From an uncultured Algibacter sp. (GTDB taxonomy: Bacteria; Bacteroidota; Bacteroidia; Flavobacteriales; Flavobacteriaceae): DNA of 64,000 nt. The stretch lies in assembly GCA_937958265.1 (NCBI GenBank), contig CALGNX010000011.1, positions 112,234 through 176,233 of the forward strand, given 5' to 3'. Positions within the stretch are counted from its first letter, which is position 1; each line of letters starts with the position of its first letter. This document shows positions 58,184 to 64,000 of this stretch, piece after piece. The notes below the pieces were generated by a model, which did no database searches, had not been told where the DNA came from, and saw only the letters and a program-made list of their open reading frames with translations. The position numbers and the translations under genes were made by a program.

Positions 58184-58694
58184 AGCTATTTTAATTTTTA
58201 CGTTAACTCTCGTTGCTCCTTTAAGTTTCCAAGCTCAAACTAAAACATCTTATAAGGATGTGCTTTTAAATGGGCGGGAGGCTAAACTAAACTTGGCAAC
58301 GGGAGAGTTTATTTTTGAAGATAGGAATGGTAACGACTCTATTGTTAGTGCAAAACAAAAGAATGCCAATTTAGCTAAACAACAAACAGATTATTATACG
58401 GTAGCTAATGGAGATAATTTGTTGAAAATATCTAAGAAATATGGAACGACTATAAATAAAATAAAAGAAGCTAATAATTTACAAACAACTCTTGTTAGCG
58501 TAGGGCAAAAGCTTAAAGTTAAAAATCTTGAGGCACCAGGAAATATAAAAACAGATGAAGTATGGCTGGTTTTTAAAGGGCAAACGTTATATCATATTTC
58601 AACAAATACAGGAGTAAGCATAAGTGATTTAAAGCGATTAAATAATTTAAAAAATAATACGCTTTTTGTTGGACAAAAGCTACGTTTAAAATAA
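58167..58694 (+). CDS. Exported LysM domain protein
   Basis: A 175-residue envelope protein. The signal peptide ([18 protein letters not shown]) is followed by a short linker and two LysM peptidoglycan-binding domains: about 76-120 ([25 protein letters not shown] region) and about 130-175 ([22 protein letters not shown]). The gene's ATG starts 17 bases inside the end of lon, in a different frame. porQ follows 82 bases later on the same strand. It may anchor an envelope complex to peptidoglycan; no enzyme domain is present. Confidence 0.88.
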   Translation: MQKYYKAILIFTLTLVAPLSFQAQTKTSYKDVLLNGREAKLNLATGEFIFEDRNGNDSIVSAKQKNANLAKQQTDYYTVANGDNLLKISKKYGTTINKIKEANNLQTTLVSVGQKLKVKNLEAPGNIKTDEVWLVFKGQTLYHISTNTGVSISDLKRLNNLKNNTLFVGQKLRLK

Positions 58695-58776
58695 ATCAGT
58701 TAAAAAATAACTATTTAAAAAATAAAAGATGCATACTAACGTTTTAGTATAGATCCATATACCTTCTATTGTAAAT

Positions 58777-59796
58777 ATGCTAAGAAAAATAATTACAGCT
58801 TTTTGTTTAATAATAGCAACTTGTGCTTTAGCACAGGTAGGAGGGGAGACTACCTATCGCTTTCTAAACTTAATAGCTTCGCCTAGGCAAGCGGCATTGG
58901 GAGGTAAGGTGTTAACCAGTGTAGATTATGATGTTACACAGGCTATATTTAACCCAGCAACCATTAATTTAGAAATGGATAACCAATTTGCCCTAAATTA
59001 TAGTAGTTATTTAGGGGGTATTAGTTATGGAAATGCAGCATACGCATACACGGTTGATAGACGAGCACAAACCTTTCATGCAGGTATAACCTATGTTAAT
59101 TATGGAGAGTTTGATGGTTACGATGAGGTAGGCAACTCTACGGGATCTTTTTCAGGAAGTGAAACCGCACTTTCTTTGGGTTACGCCACTCAATTAGGAT
59201 ATTCCAAATTTTATTTTGGAACAAATTTTAAGCTTATAACATCGCAATTAGAGCAGTACAATTCCTTAGGTGTGGCTGTTGATTTGGGTCTTATTTATAT
59301 TAATAAAGATTTAGATTTTAATGCAACCTTGGTAGTTAGAAACTTAGGTGCTCAGATAACAACTTATGCAGATCTTAATGAGCGTATTCCTTTTGAGGTT
59401 GCTTTTGGTATGTCCCAAACTCTAGAAAATGTACCCATACGCTGGCATGTTACATTAGAAAATTTGCAACAATGGCCCATTGCACAACCAAATCCAGCAC
59501 GAACTACAAGCGACTTATCTGGTAATCAAACATCAGAAGAAATTGGCTTTATTGGCCAAATTATTAGACATACTATTGTGGGAGCAGAACTGTTTCCTGA
59601 AGGTGGGTTTAATATACGGCTAGGTTATAATTTTAGAAGAGGCGAAGAGTTAAGAATTATAGATCAAAGAAATTTCTCAGGTTTATCTGCCGGAATTGCC
59701 ATTAAAATGAATAAAACACGCTTTAGCTACACACACGCTAAATATACAAGTTCTGCAAACGCTAATTTTTTTGGTTTGCAAATTGATTTACGTTAA
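58777..59796 (+). CDS. porQ: Type IX secretion system protein PorQ
   Basis: A 339-residue outer-membrane beta-barrel protein of the T9SS attachment complex (PorU-PorV-PorQ-PorZ), which modifies or anchors secreted cargo at the cell surface. The signal peptide is at 1-19 (ITAFCLIIATCALAQ). The family start YRFLNLIASPRQAALGGKVL follows, then FNPATINLEMDNQFALNYSSYLGGISYGNAAYAYT region and further beta strands up to HAKYTSSANANFFGLQIDLR. Adjacent cmk is the usual neighbour in flavobacteria. Confidence 0.92.
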   Translation: MLRKIITAFCLIIATCALAQVGGETTYRFLNLIASPRQAALGGKVLTSVDYDVTQAIFNPATINLEMDNQFALNYSSYLGGISYGNAAYAYTVDRRAQTFHAGITYVNYGEFDGYDEVGNSTGSFSGSETALSLGYATQLGYSKFYFGTNFKLITSQLEQYNSLGVAVDLGLIYINKDLDFNATLVVRNLGAQITTYADLNERIPFEVAFGMSQTLENVPIRWHVTLENLQQWPIAQPNPARTTSDLSGNQTSEEIGFIGQIIRHTIVGAELFPEGGFNIRLGYNFRRGEELRIIDQRNFSGLSAGIAIKMNKTRFSYTHAKYTSSANANFFGLQIDLR

Positions 59797-59903
59797 AAAT
59801 ATATTCAAGTTAATTTTAATAGGGCTTATGTTCTAATAACTAATACGACTAGTACTTCTTCACTTTATACAATTTAATTATTTTAGCACCCTGAACATTA
59901 TTT

Positions 59904-60596
59904 ATGAAAAATATTACTATAGCTATTGATGGTTTCTCCTCAACAGGTAAGAGCACAGTAGCAAAACAGTTAGCAAAAGCACTAGGTTACGTGTATGTTG
60001 ATACTGGTGCAATGTACCGGGCGGTTACCTTTTACGCTATGCACAACGGACTTATAGATAAAGAAAATTTTAATACAGAAGCTTTAATCCAACAATTACC
60101 TAATATAACTATAACTTTTAAATTTAATGAAACTTTAGGTTTTGCCGAGGTATATCTCAATGATGAAAATATTGAAAGAAAAGTAAGGACTCTAGAAGTT
60201 TCTAGCTATGTAAGTAAAGTAGCAGCAATATCAGCTGTACGTCAAAAATTAGTTGAACAACAGCAAAAATTAGGCGAAAATAAGGGTGTGGTAATGGATG
60301 GTAGAGATATTGGTACTGTTGTTTTTACTAATGCCGAATTAAAATTATTTATGACAGCATCTGCCAAAACTAGAGCAGAACGCCGCTTTAAAGAACTTAT
60401 AGAACGTGGTGAAATTGTTAGATACGAGGATGTTTTGCAAAACGTTGAAGAACGAGATTATATAGACAGTAATAGAGCCGATTCACCATTAACAAAAGCT
60501 AAAGACGCTATTGAAATTGATAATTCCGAAATGTCTTTAAATGAGCAATTTAATAAAATTTTAAAATTGGCAAAAGTTACTATTCTAAATGCTTAG
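59904..60596 (+). CDS. cmk: (d)CMP kinase
   Basis: Phosphorylates CMP and dCMP to the diphosphates using ATP. It has 230 residues. The P-loop DGFSSTGKSTVAK is at about 9-21. The substrate-site signature VDTGAMYRAVT is near 33-43, GRDIGTVVFTNAELKLFMTAS near 132, and the lid region RRFKEL then ERDYIDSNRADSPL. The start ATG follows a stretch that holds no obvious terminator, so it may be transcribed with porQ. Confidence 0.96.
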   Translation: MKNITIAIDGFSSTGKSTVAKQLAKALGYVYVDTGAMYRAVTFYAMHNGLIDKENFNTEALIQQLPNITITFKFNETLGFAEVYLNDENIERKVRTLEVSSYVSKVAAISAVRQKLVEQQQKLGENKGVVMDGRDIGTVVFTNAELKLFMTASAKTRAERRFKELIERGEIVRYEDVLQNVEERDYIDSNRADSPLTKAKDAIEIDNSEMSLNEQFNKILKLAKVTILNA

Positions 60597-60688
60597 GCGC
60601 TATTACGATTATGGCTTTTAAATTAATTTTGCCTATCCTACCTAGGTAGGTCTAATATCATTGTGACCAGTTGTAAAATTTGGTGTCT

Positions 60689-60696
60689 TATTTTTG
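60689..60696 (+). promoter_or_regulatory. Candidate -7 element of sigma factor 1
   Basis: TATTTTTG matches TAnnTTTG and lies 26 bases before the TTG start. The nearest upstream TTGs are 15 and 25 bases away, just outside the usual 17-23 spacing. The following bases read TAACCATTT. Confidence 0.35.
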
Positions 60697-60722
60697 TAAC
60701 CATTTAATAGCGTAAGCTAATT

Positions 60723-61301
60723 TTGAAAACCCTAGAAAAGATAAAAGACCAATCGGACGAGGCGCTTATTCAGGCTATTGTTAGTACTAACGATACACTA
60801 TTGTTTGAAGTCTTGTACGATAGATATTCAAGCTTAGTTTATAATAAATGTTACGGTTTTGCAAAAGATGCAGATGAAGCTAAAGATTTAACACAAGATG
60901 TGTTTTTAAAACTCTTTGTAAAACTGGCAAGTTTTAAAGGAAAATCTAAATTTTCAACATGGCTTTATTCTTTCACTTATAACCATTGTGTAAATTATGT
61001 AACACGAAGTACTGCTAAGAAATTTGAAAAACAATCTGTTGATTATACTGAAATAGAAAATATTTCAGGGGATGACGATGAGAGCGATGATAGTATTCTT
61101 AGTATGAAAGTAGATAAATTAAAAGTAGCCTTAGAGTTAATTTCTCCTGAAGAAAAAATGATTTTACTGTTAAAATATCAAGAAAATCTTTCCGTTAAGG
61201 AAATTGAGGCAGCGTTAAGTATTGGCGAAAGCGCTGTGAAAATGCGAGTTAAGCGCGCTAAGGATAAATTAATAAAGGTGTATTATAAAAATCAAAATTA
61301 A
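60723..61301 (+). CDS. Sigma-70 family (ECF-like) RNA polymerase sigma factor 1
   Basis: A 192-residue ECF-type sigma factor. Region 2 (about 28-95) has FEVLYDRYSSLVYNKCYGF, then DLTQDVFLKLF and STWLYSFTYNHCVNYV. An acidic linker (GDDDESDDS) separates it from region 4 (about 130-185), which has LLLKYQENLSVKEIEAALSIGESAVKMRVKRAKDKL. The start is TTG at 60723; no ATG is in frame. A 63-residue gene overlaps its stop by one base (TAATG), and an MscS-type channel follows, so the three probably form one operon. A close paralogue lies 1.5 kb downstream. Confidence 0.9.
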   Translation: MKTLEKIKDQSDEALIQAIVSTNDTLLFEVLYDRYSSLVYNKCYGFAKDADEAKDLTQDVFLKLFVKLASFKGKSKFSTWLYSFTYNHCVNYVTRSTAKKFEKQSVDYTEIENISGDDDESDDSILSMKVDKLKVALELISPEEKMILLLKYQENLSVKEIEAALSIGESAVKMRVKRAKDKLIKVYYKNQN

Positions 61302-61492
61302 TGGAAAATCCATTTAAATTAATAAACGAGCCTCTTAAGGAAGTGCCTCCAGAGTTAAAGGCAAAAGTGATGAACGACATCGCTATTGCAAAGCTTATTA
61401 TGGAATTAGGGGCTTTGTTTTCATATAATTTTAGCCATGTTATAGAAACAGTAATAAGTAAGAGAAAAAATACAAAGGATTACCCTAACTAG
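61301..61492 (+). CDS. Small sigma-associated protein, candidate anti-sigma or regulator
   Basis: A 63-residue protein whose ATG overlaps the sigma factor stop by one base. The sequence PFKLINEPLKEVPPELKAKVMNDIAIAKLIMELG continues into FSYNFSHVIETVISKRKN (given in two parts). It has no full membrane helix; the segment IMELGALFSYNF is only mildly hydrophobic. Full anti-sigma factors of this neighbourhood are longer, so it may be a truncated or minimal form. The assignment is from position only. Confidence 0.6.
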   Translation: MENPFKLINEPLKEVPPELKAKVMNDIAIAKLIMELGALFSYNFSHVIETVISKRKNTKDYPN

Positions 61493-61528
61493 ATACAACC
61501 AAAATTAACCAAATATAATTAACTTACT

Positions 61529-62344
61529 ATGGGTGTTTTAAATCAAATAAAAGAATCGTTACAAAATTTATGGCTTGATATTGCAGCCTCTGCTCCAAAA
61601 ATTTTAGGAGTTCTAGTGTTAATCATTGTTTTTTTAATCATTATAAAAATAATAGCAAGTGTATTAAAAAAAGTACTTCAAAAAGCAAATGTAAATAAAT
61701 TAGGAGATAAAATAAATGAGATTGAACTATCAGAAGGTAAAACTTTAAATATAAATCTTGTAAACGTACTTGTAAAAATAGTAAAATGGCTATTGTACAT
61801 TATCTTAATTACTATAATTTCAGATATATTACAACTAAAAATGGTTTCTGAGGGGTTACAAAGCTTTATTGGATATTTGCCTAAGCTTTTTACTGCATTA
61901 ATTATTTTTGTTTTAGGCCTTCTTTTTGCCACTTTTGTTAAGAAATCTTTACAGAGCCTATTTGATTCAATGGATTTGTCTGGAGGAAAAATACTAAGTC
62001 AATTAGTCTTTTTGTTATTAATGATTTTAATAAGTGTAACAGCATTAAATCAGGCTGAAATTAACACTGAAATTATTACCGACAATATAAAAATGATCCT
62101 AGCAGCATTTTTGTTAGCATTTTCTTTGGCATTTGGCATTGGAGCACGTAACATTATCGAAAAAGTTTTAAATACTTTTTATACTAGAAAATTATATGAG
62201 GTAGGAAATATTATCGAATTTAAAGGTATACATGGCGAAGTGGAATCTATTAATAGTATTTCTGTTACATTAAAAACAGATAACGGCAAGTTAATTGTTC
62301 CAATTAAAGATATTGTGGAAAGCCAAGTACGCATACACAATTAA
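61529..62344 (+). CDS. MscS-family mechanosensitive channel-like protein
   Basis: A 271-residue membrane protein. An N-terminal helix (KILGVLVLIIVFLIIIKIIA) is followed by three more helices (WLLYIILITIISDIL; LPKLFTALIIFVLGLLF; LVFLLLMILISVTAL) and a fifth near 190-210. A short beta domain reads LYEVGNIIEFKGIHGEVESI and TDNGKLIVPIKDIVES. It matches the small MscS-like family of flavobacteria, which may release osmolytes under osmotic downshock. It lies 37 bases after the small protein gene, probably in the sigma operon. Confidence 0.85.
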   Translation: MGVLNQIKESLQNLWLDIAASAPKILGVLVLIIVFLIIIKIIASVLKKVLQKANVNKLGDKINEIELSEGKTLNINLVNVLVKIVKWLLYIILITIISDILQLKMVSEGLQSFIGYLPKLFTALIIFVLGLLFATFVKKSLQSLFDSMDLSGGKILSQLVFLLLMILISVTALNQAEINTEIITDNIKMILAAFLLAFSLAFGIGARNIIEKVLNTFYTRKLYEVGNIIEFKGIHGEVESINSISVTLKTDNGKLIVPIKDIVESQVRIHN

Positions 62345-62802
62345 CTTTAGCCTAAGGTTACAATATGGTTAGTTACCTTTTTTAATTTGAAATCCTTACC
62401 GCATGTTATGAAACCTTTTTATTAATTTAAAAAGTTTTTTTTCTGTTTGAGGTTATTCTTATTTCTTTATTCAATGGATTGGCTTTTACAATATTGTTTT
62501 AGTTTGTTAAAACTATAGTGCTAAATATTAGAAGTATTATCGCAATGCTTGTTTAAACTATCTAGCTGAACTTATTAGTTTTTTGCTTTAAAATAGTAAT
62601 GTTTTAGCTCAATTGATTTTGGTTATTACACATGCTTTAAAATGTATTTAAATTAATAAGTAAGAAAAATATCATTTTAATTTGTGTTTTTTATCGTTTT
62701 TATTTGCTTTTAGTCTTTTTTTGTGTTTTATTTACCAAGTAGAAATTATATACTACATTATATGTTTATTAATAAAGTATAAAGCCCCAAATCTACTTTA
62801 GC
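62345..62802. other. AT-rich gap before sigma factor 2
   Basis: A 458-base gap with no gene that I can see. Its first 70 bases (GGTTAGTTACCTTTTTTAA, then GCATGTTATGA) resemble the sequence after the second sigma gene. Confidence 0.5.
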
Positions 62803-63345
62803 ATGACAGACGAAGAAATAGTAAATGAAATAGTATTTAATAATAAGACAGAATTGTTTGAAGTCTTATATAACAGATATTCATCATTAATTTATAATAA
62901 GTGCTTTTCTTTTGTAAATAATCAGCCAGAAGCACAAGATTTAACACAAGATATATTTTTAAAATTATTTATTAAATTATCAACATATACTAATAAATCG
63001 AAGTTTTCTACTTGGCTATATTCATTTACCTATAATTATTGTATTAATTATATAACTCGAAATCCTGTTAAGAAATATGAATTTTGTTTTCCGGAGTATT
63101 TTGAGATTGGAAATTATTACTCTGATGATTTAAATTCATCTGAAAATACTGAAGCTCTTGAAAAACAGTTAAATAAGGCTCTTAATGCATTACCTGAAAA
63201 TGATAGATATATTTTAATACTAAAATATAAGAACGATATGTCTATTAATAAAATACAAAGTGTTTTAGGTTTGGGTAATAGTGCAGTAAAAATGCGTATA
63301 AAACGTGCAAAGGAAAAGTTAGCTGCTTGTTATGTAGCTGCTTAA
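62803..63345 (+). CDS. Sigma-70 family (ECF-like) RNA polymerase sigma factor 2
   Basis: A 180-residue paralogue of the sigma factor at 60.7 kb. Region 2 is nearly the same: FEVLYNRYSSLIYNKCFSF, DLTQDIFLKLFIKLS, KSKFSTWLYSFTYNYCINYI. Region 4 has ILKYKNDMSINKIQSVLGLGNSAVKMRIKRAKEKL. The acidic linker is shorter. Unlike the first copy it has an ATG start and no anti-sigma or channel gene after it. A terminator hairpin lies 115 bases downstream. It is probably the product of a local duplication. Confidence 0.88.
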   Translation: MTDEEIVNEIVFNNKTELFEVLYNRYSSLIYNKCFSFVNNQPEAQDLTQDIFLKLFIKLSTYTNKSKFSTWLYSFTYNYCINYITRNPVKKYEFCFPEYFEIGNYYSDDLNSSENTEALEKQLNKALNALPENDRYILILKYKNDMSINKIQSVLGLGNSAVKMRIKRAKEKLAACYVAA

Positions 63346-63644
63346 TTATTATTTATAGTATTGTAAAGAGTGAAGTAGGTTTGCATTATTAACTTTAAGT
63401 TAGGGGTTAAATTTGGTTGGTTACTTTTTTTGTAAATTGAAAAGCTCTTTACATGTTATAATCCCTTTTCTGTATTTAGAAAAGGGATTATTTAAATTAA
63501 AACTTTGATTAGTCCAAATTTTTCAAAAATATCGTCTATTTTAATTACGAATTATTATAAAATAATTTTAGAAATACAAGACAAAAGTTGATTAGTTAGC
63601 CGCTAATAATAAACTTCTATTTTAAATTAAGCATATCGTATTTA
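63346..63644. other. Gap between sigma factor 2 and the IS element
   Basis: About 300 bases, no gene seen. It contains the terminator at 63460-63489 and, before it, a stretch (GGTTGGTTACTTTTTTTGT, then ACATGTTATAA) like the one after the MscS-type gene. Confidence 0.5.
63460..63489 (+). terminator. Terminator after sigma factor 2
   Basis: A perfect 12-base stem, AATCCCTTTTCT (63460-63471) and AGAAAAGGGATT (63478-63489), with the loop GTATTT. ATTTAAATT follows. Confidence 0.75.
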
Positions 63645-64000
63645 TGTGTAGACTTCCCTTTTTTAGGACATCTCTAAATTCGACAAATAATTATTATTTA
63701 AGTCAGATTTGATGAAGAATTTAAATTCTTCATCAAATCTGGGTTTGTATTCTTTAGGCGATATATTGCCTAATGATTTATGTGGGTGATTAAAATTATA
63801 GTCTTTCCTCCAGTTATCACTTATTTTTTGAAGTTGATAGATGTCATTGAAATAGTAATCATCTAATATATCTTCTCTAAAGAAACGATTAAAGCGTTCT
63901 ACATATCCATTTTGCATAGGTTTTCCTGGTTGAGTGTATTTAATCTCTATAAAGTTCTTCTTACACCAGTTCATAAATATTTTTGAGATGAATTCTGGTC
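63645..64000 (-). mobile_element. IS3-family insertion sequence, one end, cut by window edge
   Basis: The element enters from the right edge. TGTGTAGACTTCCC at 63645-63658, just beyond the transposase stop, is the likely terminal inverted repeat, starting with TG as in IS3 elements. The other end and any target-site duplication lie outside the window. Confidence 0.55.
63663..64000 (-). CDS. IS3-type transposase, integrase core C-terminus (5' part cut by window edge)
   Basis: The visible part reads leftward PEFISKIFMNWCKKNF, then IKYTQPGKPMQNGYVERFNR, FFREDILDDYYFNDIYQLQ and WRKDYNFNHPHKSLGNISP. This is the C-terminal part of the DDE integrase core: PGKPxQNGYVERFNR with the catalytic Glu, then the YNxxRPHxSLG motif (here HPHKSLG). 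The frame continues past the edge, so the N-terminal half and the catalytic Asp residues are outside. The C-terminal tail ends NLEMS and the stop is at 63663. Confidence 0.9.
   Translation of the reverse strand, partial: PEFISKIFMNWCKKNFIEIKYTQPGKPMQNGYVERFNRFFREDILDDYYFNDIYQLQKISDNWRKDYNFNHPHKSLGNISPKEYKPRFDEEFKFFIKSDLNNNYLSNLEMS

Noticed and set aside
1..64000. tRNA, rRNA, CRISPR or prophage
   Set aside because: No cloverleaf, rRNA block, spaced direct repeats or phage genes were seen by eye on either strand; a covariance-model search would be needed to exclude a small RNA.

Overview
The window is about 64 kb of AT-rich chromosome from a member of the Bacteroidota, almost certainly a (probably marine) Flavobacteriaceae. 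The evidence is the gene content: type IX secretion protein PorQ, bacillithiol synthase BshA, LptD with RidA beside it, DUF4834, DUF1599, the BT_3928-like DoxX protein and PH-domain pairs. Base composition, the absence of Shine-Dalgarno sequences, several TTG starts and a good TTG-N20-TAnnTTTG promoter in front of folP point the same way. I see no rRNA, tRNA, CRISPR array or prophage. The only mobile element is an IS3-type transposase cut by the right edge.

Layout. 1-7.8 kb is housekeeping: a cut-off cdaA (c-di-AMP synthase) and folP leftward, then rightward DUF1599, DoxX, an ABC permease, a thioredoxin-like lipoprotein, tpiA, prmA and clpS, closed by a terminator. 8-20.4 kb holds a leftward pair (GNAT-like protein and outer-membrane channel), a rightward surface-polysaccharide group (YfhO, GT4 glycosyltransferase, Wzx-like flippase), an Arg/Asn-rich secreted protein and a large secreted zinc protease. 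20.5-30.1 kb holds an NYN ribonuclease and a leftward three-gene cluster: transglutaminase-DUF2126, circularly permuted ATP-grasp-alpha-E, and a second transglutaminase. Divergent from it is a hybrid sensor kinase whose H-box histidine is Asn. This is the least understood functional unit here.

30.2-41 kb is mostly envelope and energy genes: RidA and LptD leftward; a SPOR-type amidase, MlaD and two Fe-S oxidoreductase subunits rightward; two bacterial PH-domain membrane proteins; and a conserved protein often mislabelled as an ABC ATPase. 41-55.6 kb has a prohibitin-like lipoprotein, a GH3-beta-lactamase fusion, bshA, a small metalloprotease, the decayed remains of a radical-SAM/DUF4130 DNA-repair operon, an outer-membrane barrel, a FAD/Fe-S oxidase, aroC, a PAP2 phosphatase, an LpxL-type acyltransferase and a rhomboid protease. 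55.7-64 kb has lon overlapping a LysM protein, porQ, cmk, an ECF sigma factor with a 63-residue partner and an MscS channel, a second paralogous sigma factor, and the IS3 transposase.

Three intergenic gaps (about 6.5, 37.2 and 53.0 kb) carry related copies of a dispersed repeat. The most interesting leads are the ATP-grasp/transglutaminase cluster with its divergent His-less kinase, the radical-SAM/DUF4130 relic, the duplicated sigma factors, and the Arg-rich tandem-repeat secreted protein.
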